From JBBDWJ01 sp040902925 (GTDB lineage: Bacteria > Acidobacteriota > Terriglobia > Bryobacterales > UBA6623), in the NCBI GenBank assembly GCA_040902925.1, contig JBBDWJ010000011.1:1-9601 (forward strand): a DNA stretch of 9,601 nucleotides, read 5' to 3'. A program made the translations under genes and the position numbers. The notes under the pieces were generated by a model. That model was not told the DNA's origin. It saw nothing but the letters and a program-made list of their open reading frames with translations, and did not search any database. Below, one piece after another: positions 1 through 5,814 of this stretch (the first letter of the stretch is position 1; each line of letters opens with the position of its first letter).

Positions 1-344
1 ATTCAATGTATTTAGCCCCTTAACTTCGTGTCTCATTTTTGGGGTGCACTCCACCATTTTGCCTTCTCCTCCTCCTCCCTCCCCTCCTTCTTCCTCCCGT
101 CCCTCTCCCACCAGGAAAACTAAGTTCTTCCCCCGAGCCCCTCTCAGCCCGATACCCGTCCCAAATTGGTACGCCCGCTCTAATAGGCAGTTTTGAGGCA
201 ATTCCTTACTATCGAGGGAGATACCTCAATCCTTATGCCGATCGACGCCCGTGTAATAGACCACCCGGCCCGGCCAGCAAAATCTCCCGGCGTACTACGG
301 ATGGAATAACCCTCTCCCCGGCCCTGTCGGCACGACGGAACACT
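1..344. other. Non-coding leader with a pyrimidine tract
   Basis: No convincing gene lies here. The kinase reading frame stays open upstream to a TTG at 39, but the peptide it would add is a Leu/Pro run made by a pyrimidine tract, followed by unconserved sequence, so I treat it as untranslated. Positions 62-98 are an uninterrupted 37-base run of C and T. One G at 99 breaks it before pyrimidines continue to 109. The first 60 bases are visibly more AT-rich than the genes. I found no promoter with a good -35/-10 pair. Confidence 0.6.
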
Positions 345-1883
345 ATGCAATTCGAAGTTGGACAAACGGCAGGCGGCTACGAGTTCCTGGAAGTCGTCGA
401 ATCCGGGGCCACCGGAGTGACCTACCGCGTCCGCAATTCGCTGGCGGACCGGCTGGAGCTGCTCAAAGTTCTGCCTCGCGACCTGCAGGAAGACCCCGAG
501 CGGGTCGAGCGATTTCTGCGCGAAGCCAAAATTCACGCCCGCCTCCACCACCCCAATATCGCGGCGTTTTACAACGCCACGCACGTCGGCGATCAGTTGG
601 TCATGACCAGCGAGCTGGTCGAGGGGACGTCGCTCGCGCAGCGCATCGCGGGCGGTTCGCTGCCGCTCGATCAGGCGGCGAAATACTTCGAGCAAGCGCT
701 CGCCGCTCTGAGCTACGCCCATCAGGAAGGCGTTGTCCACCGCGATATCACGCCTGCGCGATTGATGATCACCCCGAACGATGGCGTGAAAGTGACCGGC
801 TTTGGCCTGGCGAAGAAGCCGGCCGACCCGACGCTCACACAGCCGGGCATCGTCATGGGCTCGATGCACTACATGTCGCCCGAGCAGGTGAAAGGCAGCA
901 GCGATCTCGACCGCCGCAGCGACATCTATTCGCTGGGCGTGGTGCTCTACGAAGCCGTCACTGGCAGGAAGCCGTTCGACGCCAAGAGCGATTTCGAAGT
1001 GTTCATGGCGCACGTCAACCAGGAGCCGCCGCCGCCCTCCAGCGTACGCGCCGGGATTCCTCCCGAGGTGGACCAGATTGTCCGGACGGCGATGGCGAAG
1101 CAGCCCTCCGACCGCTTTCAAACCGCGGAAGAGTTCCGTGGCTCGCTAGGCAAATTGCAGGGCGTTTTGGCGGGCCCTTCCGCCGGGTCCTCCGCCTCCA
1201 GAAATCAGAATGGCGAACCACAAGGCGAGACTGCGGCCCCCCGCTTGAACCAGACACCGTCGAGCGCCGTGCCAGCCGTTGCAGACGCCTTTCCCGCGGC
1301 GCCGCCAGCCGAGCCAGGCGCCTACCGCGAAGCGCCGCCAGACCCCATTAGAGAATCAGAGGCGCGGCAAACCGAGATTTCGTCGAGCCGCCAAACGCCG
1401 GCGCCGTTCCAGCCGCGTTTCGATCGCTCGCCCGAGACGGCTCCGCGGCGCACCGAACCCGCGTTTCCGGCCGCGGAATCTGCGGTCAGTGGCAGAGAAT
1501 TTTTCTCCCGTGGGGTGGCGCCTGAGTCGGCGGGCGGAGAGTATCGCAGCGACGCCGCGGCGCCGCGTGCCGGCACGCGCGAGGAATTCGGGCGCCCGGC
1601 CGCCGCACCGGCCCAGTCATTCCACGACACTTGGCCCGACGAAGAAGTTGCCGAATCACCCAGGGAGATCCCTCTGCTGCTGCGATCGACCGAGGAGTCG
1701 CCCGGTTCCCTGGGATCTCCCGACGTGAGTTCGCCGCCGAGGCGGCGGCAGCCCGCGCCGTCGCCGCCCGGCGATCAAACATTCGCCGGCTGGACGACGA
1801 AAGACGTTCTCGCGGTCGGCGCCCTTACGTTCGTGATCGTCGCCGCGGTCTTCTTCGCGATGCTGACCTTCTTGAATCGCTAG
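345..1883 (+). CDS. Tail-anchored Ser/Thr protein kinase-like protein, probable pseudokinase
   Basis: A 512-residue member of the PknB/Hanks-type kinase superfamily. The kinase domain spans about residues 10-270, a Pro/Ala/Arg-rich, probably disordered linker covers 275-485, and one hydrophobic helix (about 488-510) ends two residues before the C-terminus. The protein should therefore face the cytoplasm with no outside sensor domain. Retained: most of the Gly-rich loop (20-27), the ATP lysine K41, helix-C E60, H132-R133-D134, the SPE end of the activation segment (178-180), D193 in RSDIYSLG, and R257. Lost: the catalytic-loop Lys (T136), the metal-binding Asn (R139) and the DFG Asp (G152, giving GFG). 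From kinase chemistry both Mg-coordinating side chains are gone, so a pseudokinase or very weak enzyme is inferred. The ATG at 345 is chosen because kinase homology begins just after it; GGAA lies five bases upstream. A scaffold or allosteric role is possible, but no partner is identifiable. The superfamily call is near certain; lack of activity is likely. Confidence 0.9.
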   Translation: MQFEVGQTAGGYEFLEVVESGATGVTYRVRNSLADRLELLKVLPRDLQEDPERVERFLREAKIHARLHHPNIAAFYNATHVGDQLVMTSELVEGTSLAQRIAGGSLPLDQAAKYFEQALAALSYAHQEGVVHRDITPARLMITPNDGVKVTGFGLAKKPADPTLTQPGIVMGSMHYMSPEQVKGSSDLDRRSDIYSLGVVLYEAVTGRKPFDAKSDFEVFMAHVNQEPPPPSSVRAGIPPEVDQIVRTAMAKQPSDRFQTAEEFRGSLGKLQGVLAGPSAGSSASRNQNGEPQGETAAPRLNQTPSSAVPAVADAFPAAPPAEPGAYREAPPDPIRESEARQTEISSSRQTPAPFQPRFDRSPETAPRRTEPAFPAAESAVSGREFFSRGVAPESAGGEYRSDAAAPRAGTREEFGRPAAAPAQSFHDTWPDEEVAESPREIPLLLRSTEESPGSLGSPDVSSPPRRRQPAPSPPGDQTFAGWTTKDVLAVGALTFVIVAAVFFAMLTFLNR

Positions 1884-2075
1884 CAAATCGTTTCGAAGAG
1901 TCGCTTCCGAATGAACGAACTTTTCCGGGTAACCACGACATGCGCCCGCCATGCGGTGAAGACAGCGATGATCTGGGAGCTCGACCCGTACAGACAGCGG
2001 AAATAACAAGGCGTCGATGGCTCCTGTTCCGCGAGGACTGCTAGCATATTGTCAACCCGACGGCCGGGACGTTCC

Positions 2076-3134
2076 ATGTCGAGCAAAATCCCCAACTCCG
2101 CTAACTCCCTCGCACCGCCTTCCGAGTCCGGCGGCCCGCCGATCATCACCGTACAGCAGCACATCTTTCATCAGCAGCAGCAGCATGCCCCGGGGGCGGC
2201 CGGAACGTTTTCCTGGCTCCTTTCGGGAATCACTCTTGCCAGCAAGATGATCCAGGCGAAGGTTCGGCGCGCGGGGTTGCTCGATGTGCTCGGCGCCGCT
2301 GGTCAGCAAAACGTTCAAGGCGAGCAGCAGCAGAAACTCGATGTCTACGCCAACCAGGCGTTGCTGCATTGCTTAGGAGTGCGGGAAAGCGTCGCGATAC
2401 TGGTATCGGAAGAGAACGAAGAGCCGGTCACGCTCGACCACCACGGCACGGGAAACTATGTCGTCGTTTTTGACCCGCTCGACGGCTCGTCGAACATTGA
2501 TGTCAACGTGAGCGTCGGAACGATCTTTTCGATCTTGCGCAAACCCGACACTGTTGCCGGCGGCGACCCCTGCTCGGCCGTGCTCCAACCGGGCGCCAAG
2601 CAGGTCGCCGCGGGCTACGTTGCCTATGGGTCCTCGACGATTCTCGTCTACACGGCTGGGCGGGGCGTTTTCGGCTTCACTCTCGATCCCTCCGTCGGGG
2701 CTTACGTGCTGAGCCACGACAACATGCGCATGCCCGACCAGGGCTACATCTATTCCGTCAATGAAGCGAACTCGGAATCGTTTCCCAAGCCTTACAACGA
2801 GTATCTGAAGCGGTTGCGCAGCGGCAAGACCGGCCGCAAATACACGTCGCGTTATATTGGGTCGATGGTGGCCGATTTCCACCGCACCCTCATCAAGGGA
2901 GGCGTGTTTCTTTATCCACCGACGGAAGCGCAGCGGAAGGGAAAGCTGCGTCTGCTTTACGAAGCAAATCCCATCGCGTTTATTGCGGAGCAGGCCGGAG
3001 GGATCGCCATCGACGGCGAGCGCAGAATCCTCGACATTCAGCCCGAAAGCATTCACCAGCGCACGCCGGTCGTCATCGGAAGCAGAGCCGAAGTCGAAGA
3101 GTTCCAGCGTTGCCGCGAAACGATCGGCAGCTAG
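2076..3134 (+). CDS. fbp: Fructose-1,6-bisphosphatase, class I
   Basis: Hydrolyses fructose 1,6-bisphosphate to fructose 6-phosphate, the committed step of gluconeogenesis (and of the Calvin cycle where present), in the cytoplasm. The 352 residues are close to the usual class I length of about 330-340. Visible signatures are FSWLLSGITLASKMIQAKVRRAGL (46-69), SEENEEP (111-117) with metal-ligand Glu, the diagnostic DPLDGSSN (133-140), YIGSMVADFHRTL (260-272) for substrate binding, and KLRLLYEANPIAF (290-302) with E296. All expected catalytic residues are present, so it should be active. The start is uncertain. ATG 2076 has only a weak GGGA upstream; a TTG at 2049 in the same frame would add nine residues and has GAGGA about ten bases before it. 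A four-Gln stretch (33-36) sits near the N-terminus. It follows the kinase-like gene by 192 bases on the same strand, so co-transcription is possible but not shown. Confidence 0.96.
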   Translation: MSSKIPNSANSLAPPSESGGPPIITVQQHIFHQQQQHAPGAAGTFSWLLSGITLASKMIQAKVRRAGLLDVLGAAGQQNVQGEQQQKLDVYANQALLHCLGVRESVAILVSEENEEPVTLDHHGTGNYVVVFDPLDGSSNIDVNVSVGTIFSILRKPDTVAGGDPCSAVLQPGAKQVAAGYVAYGSSTILVYTAGRGVFGFTLDPSVGAYVLSHDNMRMPDQGYIYSVNEANSESFPKPYNEYLKRLRSGKTGRKYTSRYIGSMVADFHRTLIKGGVFLYPPTEAQRKGKLRLLYEANPIAFIAEQAGGIAIDGERRILDIQPESIHQRTPVVIGSRAEVEEFQRCRETIGS

Positions 3135-3238
3135 CCCAGGGCTAACTTCGCTGAAACTTCCTGTTGGAAATGCGGTTAGGCGGTAGGACCGTCGCCGCCG
3201 CCAGCAACGGGGTGAAGAAAAACCCGATCGCCGGCAGC
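3135..3238. other. Convergent spacer between fbp and the histidine-kinase-like gene
   Basis: Both neighbouring genes end here, so a two-way transcription terminator would be expected. I see only weak complementarities (about four base pairs) and no GC-rich stem followed by a T run on either strand. Termination may be Rho-dependent, or transcripts may run into each other. Confidence 0.5.
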
Positions 3239-4231
3239 TCAGGACTGCAGCTTGGGCCCTTTAACCATCATGCGGCAGGTTAGACGCAAGCCGCCCGCGG
3301 GCTGCTCGATGTGCAGCGCGCCACCAACGCTGCGCAAGCGTGCTTGCAAATCGCCAATCTCGGTTTCGGTCAGCTCCGGCAGCTTGTCGCCATGGCTAAC
3401 GCGATCGGTAACCGTCATCGACATGTACTTTTCAGGACCGGCAGCCAGTTCGACCAAAATGTGGTGCGCCTTTCCATGGCGAACCGCTCGTTCGACGACA
3501 ACTTGTACGACGCGATAAAGCTGGAGCGAAGTAGCGGCATCCGTCTTGGGGCAGGACGATCCTTCGACCACACGACAGTACGTTTGGTACTTTTCAGCTT
3601 CCTCTGCCATCCTCCGCAACGCTTCCTCAAGACCGGCGCTTTCGATCTCGGGAGGATAAGCGGAGGCGGCCAGCAGGCGAGCCTCGGAAATGGTTCGTTC
3701 CACCAACTCCCTTAGTTTCGCAACATCCGCGGCCTCTGGTCTATCCTGTTCGGAAAGTCTTTTTTCCAGCAGCCGGGCCAGCAGCGCTACGCCATCCAGT
3801 TGACGAACAACACCCACTTCTACGTGGTGACTGAAATGGTACTGGCGGCGCTCGGAAGAGTCCAACAGTGCGCGGCCTAGCCGATCCCGCAACGCAATTT
3901 GGTTCTGTGCCAGATCATCGTTGGGGGGAAGCGGGATATCCTCGGCGTGGTCGGTCCAGCTTCGTGTGGCAGCCCAACTGGCGAGGCCCACCACGGCGGA
4001 AAACATCATCGCCAGCGTTTCAGGCCGCCAGATACCGGCAATCCATGCTTCGGCTTGATCCGGCGCCAGAACGCCTAAGGTAAGCACGACACCCGCCCCG
4101 CCGGCCGCGCAGAGCCACGACAGAGAGTTCTTGGTGCGCAGACGAAGGATTCTGGGGGTCCGCATTGGCCGGGGCTCGCTGCCGGTCGCGCATCGAGGGC
4201 CGATCTGGTTGATTGCCGCAATCTCGTTCAT
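3239..4231 (-). CDS. Two-TM histidine-kinase-like protein (NarL/DesK type), degenerate ATP-binding domain
   Basis: A 330-residue protein. Two hydrophobic helices (about 36-56 and 71-88) flank a short loop, so it should be an inner-membrane protein with almost no external sensor. Then comes a HisKA_3-like helical region starting at ERRQY (127-131), with GVALLARLLEKRL (147-159), followed by an ATPase-like domain: AGLEEALRRMAEE (199-211), LQLYRVVQ (236-243) and SVGGALHIEQPAGGLRLT (301-318). The layout is that of sensor kinases partnered with LuxR-type regulators. The active sites have drifted. The H-box keeps H136 but has Val in place of the following Asp, plus two extra residues before QL. In the N-box the Glu and Asn positions are V244 and R248. 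DNGxG reads DRVSH (276-280). ATP binding is therefore doubtful. The ATG at 4231 is chosen for its ribosome binding site; the frame extends 33 codons upstream without support. No response regulator is nearby. By eye its GC content is below that of its neighbours. Confidence 0.78.
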   Translation of the reverse strand: MNEIAAINQIGPRCATGSEPRPMRTPRILRLRTKNSLSWLCAAGGAGVVLTLGVLAPDQAEAWIAGIWRPETLAMMFSAVVGLASWAATRSWTDHAEDIPLPPNDDLAQNQIALRDRLGRALLDSSERRQYHFSHHVEVGVVRQLDGVALLARLLEKRLSEQDRPEAADVAKLRELVERTISEARLLAASAYPPEIESAGLEEALRRMAEEAEKYQTYCRVVEGSSCPKTDAATSLQLYRVVQVVVERAVRHGKAHHILVELAAGPEKYMSMTVTDRVSHGDKLPELTETEIGDLQARLRSVGGALHIEQPAGGLRLTCRMMVKGPKLQS

Positions 4232-4235
4232 GGGG

Positions 4236-4242
4236 CACCTTT
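4236..4242 (-). promoter_or_regulatory. Ribosome binding site of the histidine-kinase-like gene
   Basis: On the - strand this reads AAAGGTG, with the AGG core six bases before the ATG at 4231. It is a good Shine-Dalgarno match and decides that start over codons further upstream in the same frame. Confidence 0.7.
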
Positions 4243-4280
4243 CGATTTCCGATCGTTGCGGTTTTTCTGTGGATGGACCC

Positions 4281-4314
4281 TCGCTGGCCCGGTGGGGGGA
4301 TACCGAGCCAGCGA
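4281..4314 (-). promoter_or_regulatory. Leader hairpin upstream of the histidine-kinase-like gene
   Basis: Arms TCGCTGGC (4281-4288) and GCCAGCGA (4307-4314) pair perfectly. Inside them CGGT (4290-4293) pairs with ACCG (4302-4305), around an eight-base loop. The single position between the two stem parts is a C-A mismatch on the + strand but a G-U wobble in RNA copied from the - strand, giving a continuous 13-bp stem there. It lies 49 bases upstream of the start codon. No T run follows, so it does not look like an intrinsic terminator. A role in leader RNA is inference. Confidence 0.5.
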
Positions 4315-4625
4315 CATATTGCACCAGCAATTAGCCTGCCATGTCCTGAGTCGTACACTTAGTTGTCTGCTAGCGTATGTCCTAGTGGTATGCAGCACAA
4401 CTCTCGCAAGACCAGCCTTGGATCGCCGTCTAGCCCCAACTGCATGTCAAAGGCGCAATGCACAGGCAACGGATTGAGGCTTTCTTTCCAACGTGATTTC
4501 AGCGAGTTGCCGACACGCTGGCAAGCGCCAAAACGGCGGTTTCAGCAAGGTTCCTGAAAGTAAAATTTACCTTGACGCGTAAAAATTCCCGGGAACAAGG
4601 CAAGCAACAATACACTCGATCCGGG

Positions 4626-5630
4626 CTAGGAAGAGAGCGCTTGCGCGTTTAGGCGGCGGTGCTGCGCGACGTACTCGGCGAGTCCGCTGCGGAAAGAATA
4701 GTGGGGTAAAAAGCCCACCGCCGACTGGAGTTTTGCAATCTCGCTTACATAATCGCCGCTCTCCACCTTCTCGAAGTCCGCGGGCCATGGCTGGAATTCG
4801 ATCGGCGGGCCGCCGGCCGCCTTTTGGATTTCTTCCACCGCATCGCGTAGCCGGATGCCCTCGCCACGGCCAACATTAAAAGTCTCGTTACGCGCGCTGG
4901 CGTGCGTTCCACACCGGATGAGGGCCTCGATCAGGTCGTCGATGTAGACGTAGTCGCGCAATTGGCTTCCGTCGCCAAACAGCTTCAGTGGCTCGCCGGC
5001 CAGAGCCTTCTCGACAAACGCGTTGATGACGCCGTGGTCCTTGCGGCGGTACTCCGGGTCGCGGCCAAAGGCATTTGAAATGCGGCAGATGGTGAACGAG
5101 ATCGAGCCGTTCGCGGCGAAGGCGCGGTGATAGTCCTCGCAACAGAGCTTGTTGGCGGCGTAGAAACTGCGCGGCGCGAGTGCGTGGTCTTCGGCGACGG
5201 GCAACGCGCGCGGCCGCCCGTAGACCAACCGCGAGCTACTGAAAACGATGTGCGGACGGTGGCCCGCCTGCGCGCAAGCCTGCAGGAATTGCACTTGAAC
5301 GCGCGAGTTCTCATCGGCGCTCTGGACCGGATTCTGATTGCTGCGGACGGCTCCGTTTGCACCGGCGAAATTGAATATCAGGTCCGCCGACGCGGCCGCT
5401 TCGCGAAAAACAGACTGTGGGTCAGGGCTCCCGATCTCGAAGCGCTGAATCGCATCACCCGCCGGCAAAGAGTCCCAGGAAGCCGCGGCATAGCGGCCTC
5501 GCTCGCGAGTGAGAATCGAAAGCGCAACGCCCTCCACAAGCAGACGATCGACAAGATGCCGCCCCATGAAGCCATAAGCGCCCCATACCAGCACGCGGCG
5601 CGGAAGGCTGAACTGTGATTGCTGCTGCAT
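4626..5630 (-). CDS. NAD-dependent sugar epimerase/dehydratase (extended SDR)
   Basis: A 334-residue Rossmann-fold enzyme of the extended short-chain dehydrogenase family, which acts on nucleotide-activated sugars in the cytoplasm. The NAD(P)-binding motif is GAYGFMG (17-23). The catalytic Tyr and Lys are Y157 and K161 in FYAANK, preceded by the Ser run in VFSSSRLVYG (129-138). GDGSQLRDYVYIDDL (219-233) and FNVGRGEG (251-258) are typical of the sugar-nucleotide branch. The substrate cannot be told: candidates include 4-epimerases, 4,6-dehydratases and reductases. The ATG at 5630 is chosen because AAAAGGA sits three bases upstream and the Rossmann fold begins at residue 12; an upstream extension in the same frame would run into repeat DNA. 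It is the last gene of the glycan block, 184 bases after the glycosyltransferase. Together with galE it makes two sugar-nucleotide enzymes in one locus. Confidence 0.9.
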   Translation of the reverse strand: MQQQSQFSLPRRVLVWGAYGFMGRHLVDRLLVEGVALSILTRERGRYAAASWDSLPAGDAIQRFEIGSPDPQSVFREAAASADLIFNFAGANGAVRSNQNPVQSADENSRVQVQFLQACAQAGHRPHIVFSSSRLVYGRPRALPVAEDHALAPRSFYAANKLCCEDYHRAFAANGSISFTICRISNAFGRDPEYRRKDHGVINAFVEKALAGEPLKLFGDGSQLRDYVYIDDLIEALIRCGTHASARNETFNVGRGEGIRLRDAVEEIQKAAGGPPIEFQPWPADFEKVESGDYVSEIAKLQSAVGFLPHYSFRSGLAEYVAQHRRLNAQALSS

Positions 5631-5633
5631 GAT

Positions 5634-5640
5634 TCCTTTT
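5634..5640 (-). promoter_or_regulatory. Ribosome binding site of the sugar epimerase gene
   Basis: It reads AAAAGGA on the - strand, three bases before the ATG at 5630. The spacing is short but the match is good, and it lies outside the repeat copies. This fixes the start against upstream codons. Confidence 0.6.
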
Positions 5641-5675
5641 GTGAGTTGGTGCGCTCGCCAGATGCGGGTGTTCGC

Positions 5676-5778
5676 GTGGGGACAGTCACCCGTGGGGGTG
5701 GGGACAGTCACCCGAGCACGCAGCGTGCGATCAACTCACTCTAGCCATCGGGTGACTGTCCCCTCAACGGCTGTCCCC
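5676..5778. repeat. REP-like element with copies of GGGGACAGTCACCCG
   Basis: GTGGGGACAGTCACCCG occurs twice in direct orientation, at 5676-5692 and 5698-5714 (22-base period). Its inverse CGGGTGACTGTCCCC is at 5749-5763, giving 15-bp perfect arms with the second copy. A shorter inverse, CTGTCCCCTC, occurs at 5756-5765 and again at 5771-5780. Between the arms GCACGCAGCGTGC (5716-5728) is itself an inverted repeat. Arrays with a GGGGACAG core are, to my knowledge, scattered through many bacterial genomes and are linked to Y1 (IS200-like/RAYT) transposases. No such transposase lies in this window. The element fills most of the spacer between the glycosyltransferase and the epimerase. Confidence 0.75.
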
Positions 5779-5814
5779 TCCACCTCCACGGCCCACTGAC
5801 ACAACGCCGCGTCG

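Larger units (their letters stand above)
4232..4625. other. 394-base intergenic region
   Basis: This separates the histidine-kinase-like gene from the end of the glycan locus. It holds the leader hairpin and ribosome binding site listed separately, and near 4560-4600 a group of palindromes: GTAAAATTTAC (4560-4570), arms CCTTG/CAAGG (4570-4574/4596-4600), ACGCGT (4575-4580) and TTCCCGGGAA (4586-4595). Short open frames on the + strand have no ribosome binding site or recognisable product. Read on the - strand, TTCCCGGGAA is followed by five T and lies 31 bases past the epimerase stop, which might help end that transcript, although the stem has no proper loop. Confidence 0.5.

Noticed and set aside
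39..344. In-frame N-terminal extension of the kinase-like protein from a TTG, looking like a Leu-rich signal peptide
   Set aside because: The Leu/Pro run is a by-product of the CT tract. The rest has no recognisable conservation, and kinase homology begins right after the ATG at 345.
180..1121. Long open frame on the opposite strand of the kinase-like gene
   Set aside because: Antisense shadow of a gene with clear kinase motifs; its translation is Arg/His-rich and shows no domain.
1911..2006. Short ATG frame of 31 codons between the kinase-like gene and fbp
   Set aside because: No ribosome binding site and no recognisable peptide. A frame of this length is expected by chance in high-GC DNA.
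2373..3056. Long antisense frame within fbp
   Set aside because: fbp has full family signatures on the + strand. The antisense product shows no motif and is a codon-bias shadow.
4363..4557. Small + strand frame in the 394-base intergenic region
   Set aside because: No Shine-Dalgarno sequence, unremarkable composition and no recognisable product.
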